DNA from: an uncultured Rhodospirillales bacterium
GTDB lineage: Bacteria > Pseudomonadota > Alphaproteobacteria > Rhodospirillales > Defluviicoccaceae
Assembly (NCBI GenBank): GCA_937127205.1
Contig: CAKZLS010000501.1
Location: 1-36,774 of the forward strand
Length of the DNA stretch: 36,774 nt
Direction: 5' to 3'
In this document: piece by piece, positions 24,001-31,548 of the stretch
Numbering within the stretch: position 1 is the first letter of the stretch
Layout of the letters: each line of letters opens with the position of its first letter
Position numbers and translations under genes: made by a program
The notes under the pieces: generated by a model
The model's input: only the letters and a program-made list of their open reading frames with translations
Told to the model about the DNA's origin: nothing
The model's database searches: none

Positions 24001-25933
24001 CCATTTCCGCGAGTTCGGCGTGGATACCCAAAGCCAGGAATTTACAGTGGTCGGCGTCGGCGACATGTCCGGCGACGTCTTCGGCAACGGCATGCTGCTG
24101 TCGCCCCACATCAAGCTGCTTGCCGCCTTCAACCACATGCACATCTTCATCGATCCGGATCCCGATCCGGCGGTTAGCTTCGCGGAACGCCAGCGGCTGT
24201 TCGATTTACCGCGCTCGGCGTGGACCGACTACGACGCCAAGCTGATTTCGGCGGGCGGCGGCATCTTCGAACGCAAGGCCAAGTCCATCGCGTTGTCGCC
24301 GGAGATCCGCCAAACCTTCGGCATCGGTGCTGAAAAGATGACTCCCAATGAGCTCATGCGTCATTTGCTGAAGAGCGAGGCTGATCTGCTGTGGTTCGGC
24401 GGCATCGGAACGTATGTCAAGGATGCGACCGAGTCCCACGGTGACGTGGGTGACCGCGCAAACGACGCGATCCGGGTCAACGGCGGCGAGCTTCGCTGCA
24501 AGGTCATTGGCGAGGGTGCGAATCTGGGCATGACTCAGCTCGGGCGCATTGAATTCGCCCACGCCGGCGGCCGCGTCAACACCGACTTCATCGACAATTC
24601 GGCCGGCGTCGACTGCTCGGACCACGAGGTCAATATCAAGATTCTGCTGGATACGGCGATCTTCGATGGCGACTTGACCGAAAAGCAGAGAAACAGCCTG
24701 CTCACCAAAATGACCGACGAGGTGGGAGGCCTGGTTCTGCGCGACAACTATCTGCAGACCCAGGCAATCAGCCTGATCGAGGCCGAAGGCGCCGACACCT
24801 TGGAGAACCAGGGGCGGCTCATCCGCATGTTCGAGCGGCTTGGCTTGCTCAACCGGGCGGTGGAGTTCCTCCCCGATGACGAGGCGCTGACGGAGCGGGC
24901 GGCCAACAGGCAGAGCCTGACCCGGCCGGAGATCTCGGTGCTGTTCTCCTACTGCAAGCTGTGGCTGTACGACGATATCCTCGAGTCCGATCTTCCCGAC
25001 GATCGCCATTTGGCCGAGGACGTGATCCGGTATTTTCCGACGCCGCTTCACAAGACCTACAAGAAACGCATCGCCAACCATCGTCTGCGCCGCGAGCTCA
25101 TCGCCACATCCATCGTCAACAGCCTGATCAACCGGGTCAGCGGAACGTTCGTCACGGAAATTGCCGAAAAGACGGGTATGCCTCCGGTGGACATTGCTCG
25201 CGCTTACATTATTTCGCGCGACGTGTTCTCTCTTCGTGACGTTTGGGAACAGATCGAGGCGCTGGACAACCAGGTCCCGGCGTCCGTGCAGGTTGCCTTG
25301 CTTCGTCAGATGCAGACCCTGACCCAGCGCGGCGCGCTGTGGTTCCTGCGCAATGGTGGCAGCCCCATCGATATCACCGTCAACATTTCGGCGTTCGGTT
25401 CCGCTGTGTCGTCGCTTCGCGACATGATCGATATGGTTGTGCCGGAGGAATTGAACGATCGGATCCTGCACCGTGCCGCGCAGTTTCAAGAACAGGGAGT
25501 GCCGGAGCCCCTGTCCCGCCGTGTGGCGTACTCAATCGTCATGCCGTCGGCATGCGACATCGTGCGATTGTCGGCGTCCCGAGGGATTGCAATCGACGAA
25601 GTCGCGAAACTCTACTTCACGGTTGGCGAGAACCTGGGTTTCGGCTGGCTCCGCTATCAAGCCGAGAAGCTGGCCGCGACGAGCTATTGGGAAAAACTGG
25701 CGGCCGCCGCGGTGATCGAAGAGTTCTACGCCCATCAGCGCGATGTCACTCAAGGCATTCTGGAGACGGCGGGCAGTGCGGCCAACGGCGCCATCGACGC
25801 TTGGTCCGCCAGCCGCAAGGCGGCTGTGGAGCGCGCGCGTGGACTGGTGACGGAGTTGGAAGCGGCAAGTGCGGTTGATTTATCCATGCTGACCGTCGCC
25901 AGCCGCCAGTTGGGTTCGCTCATCGAGCGGTAG
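21098..25933 (+). CDS. gdhB: NAD-dependent glutamate dehydrogenase, large type
   Basis: A 1611-aa L-GDH180-class enzyme that oxidatively deaminates glutamate to 2-oxoglutarate with NAD. The N-terminal ~700 residues are the ACT-like and regulatory segments of this class. The catalytic domain follows, with RGGLRWSDRREDFRTEIL (~817), KAQMVKNAVIVPVGSKGGF (~835-852), and the NAD-binding VVGVGDMSGDVFGNGML (~984). The C-terminal ~400 residues are helical and typical of the class. The frame is open from 21041, but ATG 21098 has GGGGAGGAGA 8 bases upstream and is preferred. It is a monocistronic-looking gene following tRNA-Gly. Together with glnK-amtB it links the window to nitrogen metabolism. Confidence 0.97.
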   Translation: MPHITESFKAELIAKVVDTALRKLGEDQAPAVAGFMRNYFADVPPEDIHGETVDTLFGAAFAHWRFGSHRKPGTPIVRVYNPQLEEHGWRSEHTIVEIVTDDMPFLVASVTAELNRHDLAVALVIHPVERVRRDGDGNLLGVAAADEEGDDVLAESFMHVEVTHQSGGVLDQIAADLKEVLGEVRAAVEDWSPMRERLRAIIDAPAPSGDHIPEDDVAEVREFLDWIYHHNFAILGYRKYTLQGEGEDARVEEVPDAGLGLLRDPDFVVLDALRDLESTPAEVRQFISRPDMLVVTKGNRVSRVHRPVHMDTIGVKEFDGVGRVVGLHLIVGLFTAGAYNRSPHDIPLLRRKLQKAIEMAGFKPQGHDARALIHIVANFPRDELLQVSAEHLFKTSIRILHLQDRQRVALFIRRDDFERFITCLVYVPRDRYTTDLRLRIQAILERAFAGKVTANYGELGDSPLARLYAIVRTTPGQIPEYNAAEIEEEIVAASRSWSDHLLTAVTTAHGEEIGFAMHRRYGAAFPPGYQDRFNADQAVADMDKIEQTLESGTLGMTVYRPFDAADHQLRFKLFHPDEPIVLSQVLPMLEDLGLRVIDEVPHNIQVQRDGGRNVLIHDFGLETESGAAVDLGKIRDNFQNAFFRVWQGEVESDGFNSLVLDAGLTCREVVVLRAYCKYLRQAGIAFSQEYMEQTLSANAGITRLIVDLFMTMFDPAGGSGAGGRAETIRESLAKQLDQVVSADEDRILRRFANAIESTLRTNYFQAGADGEPKPYLSFKLDSRAIDDLPLPRPMVEVFVYSPRMEGVHLRGGKVARGGLRWSDRREDFRTEILGLMKAQMVKNAVIVPVGSKGGFVLKRAPAPSDREAFLAEGIECYKTLIRGLLDITDNLVGGDVVPPQTVVRRDADDPYLVVAADKGTATFSDIANGVSADYGFWLGDAFASGGSQGYDHKKMGITAKGAWESVKRHFREFGVDTQSQEFTVVGVGDMSGDVFGNGMLLSPHIKLLAAFNHMHIFIDPDPDPAVSFAERQRLFDLPRSAWTDYDAKLISAGGGIFERKAKSIALSPEIRQTFGIGAEKMTPNELMRHLLKSEADLLWFGGIGTYVKDATESHGDVGDRANDAIRVNGGELRCKVIGEGANLGMTQLGRIEFAHAGGRVNTDFIDNSAGVDCSDHEVNIKILLDTAIFDGDLTEKQRNSLLTKMTDEVGGLVLRDNYLQTQAISLIEAEGADTLENQGRLIRMFERLGLLNRAVEFLPDDEALTERAANRQSLTRPEISVLFSYCKLWLYDDILESDLPDDRHLAEDVIRYFPTPLHKTYKKRIANHRLRRELIATSIVNSLINRVSGTFVTEIAEKTGMPPVDIARAYIISRDVFSLRDVWEQIEALDNQVPASVQVALLRQMQTLTQRGALWFLRNGGSPIDITVNISAFGSAVSSLRDMIDMVVPEELNDRILHRAAQFQEQGVPEPLSRRVAYSIVMPSACDIVRLSASRGIAIDEVAKLYFTVGENLGFGWLRYQAEKLAATSYWEKLAAAAVIEEFYAHQRDVTQGILETAGSAANGAIDAWSASRKAAVERARGLVTELEAASAVDLSMLTVASRQLGSLIER

Positions 25934-25997
25934 GCGTATGGGCCCACTTATGGTAGTCGTACGCTAAACTCGATAATAGCGACAGCGGAGACCCAGG

Positions 25998-27293
25998 GTG
26001 GAGGCACGCCAAGCCGGCGCACAGCTCGAGGCCACCCCGTGGCAACGGTTCGCGTGGTGTACCCTCGACTGGGCCAACTCGGCCTTTCCCACCGTCGTTA
26101 TCACTTTCGTGTTCGCCGCCTACTTCACCAAGGCAGTGGCGGCCGACGAGGTGACCGGCACCAGCGAATGGGCGTACGCCCTGAGCCTGTCGGCGCTTGC
26201 GGTCGCGGTGGCGAGCCCGATCCTCGGCGCCATTGCCGACAAGGCTGGCCGTCGCAAGCCGTGGATCGGCGTGTTCTCGGTGCTGTGTGTCGGCGCCACC
26301 GCCGTGTTGTGGTTCGCCGCGCCGGACCCGTCGAATGTGTTGTGGGTTTTGGCGTTCGTGGCTCTCGCCAACTTCGCTTTCGAGACCGGCATGGTGTTCT
26401 ACAACGCCATGCTGCCGAGCCTGGTTCCGCCCGACAAGGTGGGACGGCTGTCGGGCTGGGGCTGGGGCTTCGGCTATGCCGGCGGCTTGGTTTGTCTGGT
26501 GATTTCGTTACTGGTGCTGGTTCAGCCGGATCCGCCATTGTTCGGCTTGGACAAGGAAACCTACGAGCCGGTCCGGGCGACGGCGCTTCTGGTGGCCGGC
26601 TGGTTCGCGGTGTTCTGCATTCCCTTTTTCCTGTTCGTACCGGATGTGCCCGCAGGAACGCTGCCGGCCTCGGAAGCGGTACGGCAAGGACTGCATACCC
26701 TGCTGCAAACCTTCCGGCGGATCCGCGAACACCGCCAGATCGCGCTCTTTCTGCTGGCCCGGATGATCTACACCGACGGTCTCAACACCATGTTCAGTGT
26801 CGGTGGCATCTACGCGGCGGTGACCTTCGGCATGACTTTCGACGAAATCCTCCTGTTCGGCATTGCCTTGAACGTGACCGCCGGCATCGGCGCGTTCGTA
26901 TTCGGCTGGGTGGACGACTGGATCGGCGCCAAGCGCACCATCCTGATTGCGGTCGGTGCTCTGACCATCCTCGGCGCGGCGTTGCTGGTGATTGAATCAA
27001 AGACCCTGTTCTGGGTTATCGCTCTGCCGCTGGGCCTGTTCTTCGGTCCGGCGCAATCGGCCAGCCGGTCGCTGATGGCGAGGGTCGCCCCGCCCCACCT
27101 CCGCACCGAGATGTTCGGGCTTTACGCGCTATCAGGCAAGGCGACGGCGTTTCTCGGTCCGGCGGCCTTTGGCTTTGTGACGGCGATGGCTGACAGCCAG
27201 CGTGTGGGTCTTGCCACCGTTCTGGTCTTCTTTGTCGTTGGCATGCTGCTTCTGCTGCCGGTCCGCGATCCGCAGGCTTCCGCCAAGCGTTAA
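25998..27293 (+). CDS. MFS transporter, UMF1 (Atg22-like) family
   Basis: A 431-aa membrane protein with twelve predicted helices. The opening WCTLDWANSAFPTVVITFVF and the loop GAIADKAGRRKPWIG are typical of the UMF1 family of the major facilitator superfamily, relatives of yeast Atg22. WGWGFGYAGGL and GWVDDWIGAKRTI are the further loop signatures. The substrate is unknown; amino acid efflux is known for Atg22 but not for bacterial members. The GTG start at 25998 gives a normal N-terminus. Its TAA stop overlaps the convergent purH stop through a shared TTAA (27290-27293), so there is no room for a terminator between them. Confidence 0.9.
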   Translation: MEARQAGAQLEATPWQRFAWCTLDWANSAFPTVVITFVFAAYFTKAVAADEVTGTSEWAYALSLSALAVAVASPILGAIADKAGRRKPWIGVFSVLCVGATAVLWFAAPDPSNVLWVLAFVALANFAFETGMVFYNAMLPSLVPPDKVGRLSGWGWGFGYAGGLVCLVISLLVLVQPDPPLFGLDKETYEPVRATALLVAGWFAVFCIPFFLFVPDVPAGTLPASEAVRQGLHTLLQTFRRIREHRQIALFLLARMIYTDGLNTMFSVGGIYAAVTFGMTFDEILLFGIALNVTAGIGAFVFGWVDDWIGAKRTILIAVGALTILGAALLVIESKTLFWVIALPLGLFFGPAQSASRSLMARVAPPHLRTEMFGLYALSGKATAFLGPAAFGFVTAMADSQRVGLATVLVFFVVGMLLLLPVRDPQASAKR

Positions 27294-28861
27294 TGCCGGA
27301 AGTGGCGCATGCCGGTGAACACCATGGCGAGGCCCTTCTCGTCGGCGGCGGCGATCACCTCGTCGTCGCGCATTGAGCCGCCGGGCTGAATGACCGCTGT
27401 GGCGCCGGCTTCGGCGGTGGCCAACAGGCCGTCGGCGAAGGGGAAGAACGCGTCGGACGCGACCACCGAGCCCTGAGTGCGCGGCGTCGTCGCGCCGGCC
27501 GCTTTGTCGGCATCGGCGGACTTCCAGGCGGCGATCCGGGCCGAATCGACCCGGCTCATCTGTCCCGCCCCGACACCAACCGTGGCGCCGTCCTTGCAGT
27601 ACACGATGGCATTGGACTTTACGTGCTTGCAAATCTGATAAGCGAACTCGAGATCCGCCATTTCGGCGTTGGTCGGTGCGCGCTTGGTCACCACCTTCAG
27701 TTCGCCGGACGTGACCGCGTTGTCGCGGCCTTGCAGCAGGTAGCCGCCCGAAAGGGATCGCAGGGTCATTCCCGGCGCCGTCGAATCGGGGAGTGCGCCG
27801 GCCACCAGGACGCGCAGGTTTTTCTTGGCGGCGAGAATGGCGCGGGCCTCGGAATCGATCTCCGGCGCGATGATCACTTCCGCGAACAATTTGGCGATCT
27901 CTTCGGCGGTGGCCGCGTCGAGGGTGCGGTTGAGCGCGATTATGCCGCCGAAGGCGCTGACCGGATCGCAGGCTAGTGCTTTAGAATAGGCCTCGTTCAC
28001 CGAGTCCGCGACGGCGACGCCGCACGGATTGGCGTGCTTGATGATGGCGACTGCGGGCGGTTCGAACTCGGCGACCAATTCGAACGCGGCGTCGGTGTCG
28101 TTGAGGTTGTTGAAGCTCAATTCCTTGCCCTGAATCTGCTCCGCCGTGGCCACTCCCGGCCGCTGCTCGCCGGATACGTAAAACGCGGCCATCTGATGCG
28201 GGTTTTCGCCATAGCGCATGGTCTGTTTACGCGTTCCCGCAAACACCAATCGATCGGGAAAGGTTTCGCCCTCGACGCCGTTGAACCAAGCTGAAATGGC
28301 GGCGTCGTAGGCGCCGGTCCGGCCATAGGCCTTGGCGGCCAGCCGGCGGCGAAACGCTTCCGTGGTGCTGCCGCCGTCTGAATTCATCTCTTCCATCAAC
28401 TGCGGGTAGTCGCCGGGATCCACCACCACGGTCACAAATGCGTGATTTTTAGAGGCCGCCCGAATCAATGCCGGTCCTCCGATATCGATATTCTCGATAC
28501 AGGTTTCGAACGAAGCGCCCGCAGCGACCGTCGCCTCGAACGGATAGAGATTGACCACGAGCAGGTCGATGGGGGAAATCCCGTGATCCGACATGGCGCG
28601 CTCGTGATCGGGATTGCCCCGGATGGCCAAAAGGCCGCCGTGAATGGCTGGCTGCAGGGTTTTGACGCGGCCGTCCATGATTTCGGGAAACCCTGTATGA
28701 TCAGAGACTTGTACGACTGGCACCCCCGCCTCTTTCAACGCCGTGGCCGAACCGCCGGTCGATAGGATCTCAACGCCTTGGCTGTCTAGGAATCGGCCGA
28801 GATCCACCAACCCGGACTTATCCGAGACGGAAATCAGCGCGCGACGGATGGGTGTGCTCAT
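27290..28861 (-). CDS. purH: Bifunctional AICAR formyltransferase/IMP cyclohydrolase
   Basis: A 523-aa enzyme of the last two steps of IMP synthesis. The N-terminal MGS-like IMP cyclohydrolase domain (residues 1-~195) begins RRALISVSDKSGLVDLG and contains STGGSATALKEAG and the DHTGFPEIMDGRVKTLQP block. The C-terminal AICAR transformylase has AIIKHANPCGVAV, the catalytic Lys-His pair of the family, and ends AVIQPGGSMRDDEVI and GMRHFRH. Length and both active sites are normal. A ribosome site GGGGAGAA lies upstream of the ATG. It converges on the MFS gene with a four-base stop overlap. Confidence 0.97.
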   Translation of the reverse strand: MSTPIRRALISVSDKSGLVDLGRFLDSQGVEILSTGGSATALKEAGVPVVQVSDHTGFPEIMDGRVKTLQPAIHGGLLAIRGNPDHERAMSDHGISPIDLLVVNLYPFEATVAAGASFETCIENIDIGGPALIRAASKNHAFVTVVVDPGDYPQLMEEMNSDGGSTTEAFRRRLAAKAYGRTGAYDAAISAWFNGVEGETFPDRLVFAGTRKQTMRYGENPHQMAAFYVSGEQRPGVATAEQIQGKELSFNNLNDTDAAFELVAEFEPPAVAIIKHANPCGVAVADSVNEAYSKALACDPVSAFGGIIALNRTLDAATAEEIAKLFAEVIIAPEIDSEARAILAAKKNLRVLVAGALPDSTAPGMTLRSLSGGYLLQGRDNAVTSGELKVVTKRAPTNAEMADLEFAYQICKHVKSNAIVYCKDGATVGVGAGQMSRVDSARIAAWKSADADKAAGATTPRTQGSVVASDAFFPFADGLLATAEAGATAVIQPGGSMRDDEVIAAADEKGLAMVFTGMRHFRH

Positions 28862-29247
28862 GTTGAAATTCTCCCCTGAAAACCCTCTGGCAAATGTTAG
28901 AGAGGCGTATAGCAGAGCTGGGCAATTTCGCGCACCTGTTTGATGGGAGACTCAGGGCCTTTACATTCCATATGGCCTAACCCATATCGAGAATGTTGTA
29001 GGATCTGTTGTAAATTTGCATCGGGCGGTAGGGAACCGTTGTCATATGGGGATTAGACTGAAATGTCCCCATTATCCACAGAGCGCTAGGGTATGTTGGC
29101 GACGCCCTTCGGCGTATCCTTCGCCGGCCCTCTAAATACACGCACCGGTCGTATTTTTTTGAGGGTAAGGTTTTTAACGATATTTATACAATATTCAACT
29201 AACTTGAGAGGAAGAGGTCCACAGTATACAAACTCGGAGTGTATGTG
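28862..29247. other. AT-rich spacer with inverted repeat and DnaA-box match
   Basis: 386 bases between divergent purH and a small plus-strand gene. It contains the 7-bp inverted repeat ATGGGGA (29046-29052) / TCCCCAT (29066-29072), an exact DnaA-box consensus TTATCCACA (29072-29080) abutting it, and an A/T-rich stretch around 29150-29205 unusual for this GC-rich window. No gene is seen on either strand; the long minus-strand frame over 29086-29442 is a shadow. A replication origin is not claimed on one box. Confidence 0.45.
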
Positions 29248-29454
29248 ATGACCCCCGTTATTGAGATCAGTACCGAGCGCTACGAGCGGGTTTACAGACG
29301 CAAGCCGCGTGGCTTCACGCTCTGGCACTTCCGCATGCCTGACGGATGGACATTCAGCCAAACGGGCACCTATGCCTCGGCGAAGCGCGCGGCGGCGGAG
29401 CACGCTCGGCGGAGAAGCTTCGGTCCAGTGGCCCGTTTGCAAGTATGGTGCTGA
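29248..29454 (+). CDS. Small 68-aa protein, unknown function
   Basis: Short basic protein with ISTERYERVYRRKPRGFTLW, a FRMPDGWTF block and an alanine/arginine-rich helix (YASAKRAAAEHARRR). The pattern YExxxxRKPRGxxLWxF followed by TYxxAKxxA resembles, from memory, a family of small bacterial hypothetical proteins, which supports a real gene; no function is known. A CGGAG ribosome site lies 8 bases before ATG 29248; in-frame GTGs at 29239 and 29245 are less likely. Not exported. Confidence 0.55.
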   Translation: MTPVIEISTERYERVYRRKPRGFTLWHFRMPDGWTFSQTGTYASAKRAAAEHARRRSFGPVARLQVWC

Positions 29455-29481
29455 CCCCGTCCTTTTCCTGAATTAGTTTGT

Positions 29482-29703
29482 TCAGACCGTCGCGGCCGGA
29501 CCTAGCACCGGTTTCCGCAGCCAATCCCGATGATACCTCAAGAACCCCAGAATTCCTCGAGTAATATAGGCTTGGCGTCGGCGTTTTGCGTCATCCACTT
29601 GCCGCAATACGTCTTGCCAGCCAATCTCCGGGAGCGGAGGCGTTTCGTGCCTCGATCGATTGGTGAAATTGCCGTACGCAAGGTCGTTCTCATGCTTTTT
29701 CAT
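29482..29703 (-). CDS. Small 73-aa basic protein, unknown function
   Basis: A short protein with a polar N-terminus, ETPPLPEIGWQDVLRQVDDAKRRRQAYI, and a basic/aromatic C-terminal helix (GFLRYHRDWLRKP). The AKRRRQAYI region distantly recalls the short arginine-rich DUF1127-type proteins of alphaproteobacteria, but the match is too weak to name. A good ribosome site AAGGAA lies 9 bases before the ATG, which supports translation. It is divergent from the exported-protein cluster, with the palindrome at 29871-29886 in the shared upstream region. Confidence 0.5.
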   Translation of the reverse strand: MKKHENDLAYGNFTNRSRHETPPLPEIGWQDVLRQVDDAKRRRQAYITRGILGFLRYHRDWLRKPVLGPAATV

Positions 29704-30019
29704 GGTTTACCGTTCCTTGAAAAACGAGGTCCGTCGAGAACTTTTCTGTAGTGTGCTGCTTGGCTACCGCGAGCATCGAATCTCATTCGGTGGTTTTCCA
29801 CTTTCCCAAAACCTCTCTTCCTCACACCGATGAAATGCCAATAACGATAAGGTCTCGTTTTGCCGCGGTCTGTGAACCAGTTCACACTTCGGCAAAAAAA
29901 TTCGTTCCGGGTGCGATGAGGGCTAATCCCAGACGAGGCAGGGTTGACAGGAACTCGGAAACGGTTGATCTGCCTCCGAGAACCGATGACTGATCCAGAT
30001 TGCTCCAGGAGGATACTCG
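29704..30019. other. Divergent regulatory region before exported-protein cluster
   Basis: 316 bases without a credible gene. It contains the TGTGA-N6-TCACA palindrome (29871-29886) and a TTGACA hexamer (29944-29949) that could be a -35 for the downstream lipoprotein gene; no good -10 follows at 17 bases. An AGGAGG ribosome site (30007-30012) lies before the lipoprotein ATG. Confidence 0.5.
29861..29894. promoter_or_regulatory. CRP-type palindrome inside a longer dyad
   Basis: The core TGTGAAC-CA-GTTCACA (29871-29886) is a perfect 7-bp inverted repeat that also fits the CRP/FNR-superfamily consensus TGTGA-N6-TCACA exactly. It is flanked by TGCCG (29861-29865) and CGGCA (29890-29894), giving a longer imperfect dyad. 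A run of seven A follows on the plus strand, so it is not an intrinsic terminator in that direction. It lies ~134 bases before the lipoprotein start and ~170 before the divergent small gene. Binding by a CRP-family regulator is inferred. Confidence 0.5.
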
Positions 30020-30331
30020 ATGCAGTCCGCCCTCGTTAGCCGCACCTTCACACCGTCAACCGCAGTTATGTTGGCCCTCGTGCTGACCCTCGCCGCCTGT
30101 TCGTCCAAGCAACCGAACAAAGTGCTCAATTCCGGCTCGGGCGGGATCACCATCGAATATGACACCCGGTATCCGACCATGGCCGGCGTGGACGCAGACG
30201 AGCATTGCGCCAAATTCGGCAAAGTCGCGAAGCGGGTGGAGACAAAAAGCGCGGATACCATGGAAAGAGTTTCCCATCGGCACGCCGCCGTGGCCGTTTT
30301 CGCGTGCGAGAATCCGGGCGGAGCGGGTTGA
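30020..30331 (+). CDS. Small lipoprotein
   Basis: A 103-aa predicted lipoprotein: hydrophobic VMLALVLTL, then lipobox LAAC (C27) followed by SSK. The mature part contains a GGITIEYDTRYP strand, EHCAKFGKVAKRV and VAVFACE. The HCAKFGKxA block with a distal cysteine recalls many small bacterial lipoproteins of unknown function; the two cysteines could form a disulfide. The residue after the lipid cysteine is Ser, favouring outer-membrane sorting by Lol. AGGAGG lies 8 bases before the ATG. It is the first gene of the plus-strand exported cluster. Confidence 0.8.
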   Translation: MQSALVSRTFTPSTAVMLALVLTLAACSSKQPNKVLNSGSGGITIEYDTRYPTMAGVDADEHCAKFGKVAKRVETKSADTMERVSHRHAAVAVFACENPGGAG

Positions 30332-30454
30332 TCGCCGAGAGACCCGTTGGCCGTCGCAGAAAAGGTGAACTTGCCGCTTGATAATTCTAGCGAAACCGCC
30401 AATGCTCGGTCCCGGCGATGACGACATCGTTCGGGACGGATGACGGAGAATGTA

Positions 30455-30967
30455 ATGACAAGAGCTAAGTTGTCTTATGTGGTTTTAGCGATCGTGATCA
30501 CGATCGCCGGTGCGGCACCCGCAGCTGCCGTAGACTGGTCGGCCACCGGCCACAACGACGTCTCCGTCACGTTGTCCGAAGAAGCAGGGAAATGTGGCAT
30601 CCGCAGTAAGGATGAGTTCGCCAAGCAGCTGCGCGGCAGCCTCGGGGAGATTGGGCAGCGCGTCGACCCGAGCCAGCCGCTGGTCGCCCAACTGCACGTT
30701 TCCGCCAAACCTGTCCAGGCGATTCAAGGCCAGTGCGTGGCCGTGGTCAGGCTGGCGTTCGTCATTCCCATGGAAATGGATTTCATCGAGATCACCGAGA
30801 AGGTCACCAATCGTGAAGCGGTAATCTCGGTGTTGGAGAAGGCCCGCCAGTTCCCCATCGTGCTATACGAAAACAGCGAATTCACCGCGGCGTGGCCCAC
30901 CAACATGCACAGCGATGCCCTATATTTGGTGGAGCAGTTGGTCCAACAATACGCCGGGCGACGCTGA
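30455..30967 (+). CDS. Exported 170-aa protein, unknown function
   Basis: No family recognised. A signal peptide (AKLSYVVLAIVITIAG, cleavage after APAAA) is followed by a mature mixed alpha/beta protein of ~145 residues. Two cysteines, GKCGIRS and GQCVAVV, could pair. Blocks: LRGSLGEIGQRVDPSQPLVAQLHV, VVRLAFVIPMEMDFIEIT, SDALYLVEQLVQQYAG. ATG 30455, with GGAG 6 bases upstream, is preferred over the in-frame ATG 30440. It lies 123 bases after the lipoprotein gene, 49 before the next. Confidence 0.78.
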   Translation: MTRAKLSYVVLAIVITIAGAAPAAAVDWSATGHNDVSVTLSEEAGKCGIRSKDEFAKQLRGSLGEIGQRVDPSQPLVAQLHVSAKPVQAIQGQCVAVVRLAFVIPMEMDFIEITEKVTNREAVISVLEKARQFPIVLYENSEFTAAWPTNMHSDALYLVEQLVQQYAGRR

Positions 30968-31016
30968 GAGCGCATCCGCCCGAAACTGGAAACGAGGGAT
31001 AGAGGAAAATTTCGAT

Positions 31017-31469
31017 ATGAAAACCATTGTTCGCGGCATCGGCTTGCTCGCCGTTCTTGTGGTCCTGGCGTCGGCGGGTAGCGTGAGCGCCCAGGACAAA
31101 CCGCAAAAAATCACCGCCACCATCGATTTCCATGAGTTACAGGTGGCCTATATCGGCAGCGGAACCATGGGTCACGGCACGCTCAATTTCCAGGGCCAGT
31201 CCTATCCCATCAAGGTCGCAGGCCTCGGCATTGGCGGCATCGGCCTTTCCGAGATTCAGGCCCACGGCGACGTCTATGACCTCGAAAACATCGAGGACTT
31301 CGCAGGTCTCTATGGTCAGGTGCAAACCGGTTATGCGCTTGGCGATCAGAGCGGGGGTCAAATGTGGCTGGAGAATCCAAACGGCGTCACCATCCATCTC
31401 GACACCAAGCGCGAGGGATTGATGCTGTCCATGGGCGCCAACGGATTGGACATTGAGATGGATGAATGA
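31017..31469 (+). CDS. Exported 150-aa protein, unknown function
   Basis: A signal peptide (GIGLLAVLVVLASAG, cleavage near VSAQ) precedes a ~125-aa, strand-rich and glycine-rich mature domain. Recognisable blocks are GTMGHGTLNFQGQSYPIKV, GLGIGGIGLSEIQAHGDVYD, and SMGANGLDIEMDE. The alternation of short strands with glycine turns suggests a beta-sandwich or barrel; I recall similar proteins annotated as hypothetical next to SYLF proteins but cannot confirm this. No cysteines occur in the mature part. The frame is open from 30915, but ATG 31017 has a GAGGA ribosome site and starts the signal peptide. Confidence 0.8.
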   Translation: MKTIVRGIGLLAVLVVLASAGSVSAQDKPQKITATIDFHELQVAYIGSGTMGHGTLNFQGQSYPIKVAGLGIGGIGLSEIQAHGDVYDLENIEDFAGLYGQVQTGYALGDQSGGQMWLENPNGVTIHLDTKREGLMLSMGANGLDIEMDE

Positions 31470-31548
31470 CCCGCGCACAGCCTACGGCCCTCGCACCGCA
31501 GGCCATAGAAGCGACACCCAATGACATTCGATTGATGACGGAACTCTG

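Noticed and set aside
26039..26995. 318-aa plus-strand frame inside the MFS gene
   Set aside because: Arg/Gly-rich alternative frame of a well-defined membrane protein.
29072..29080. Chromosomal replication origin
   Set aside because: Only one exact DnaA box was found and none of the usual origin neighbours are present; kept only as a curiosity.
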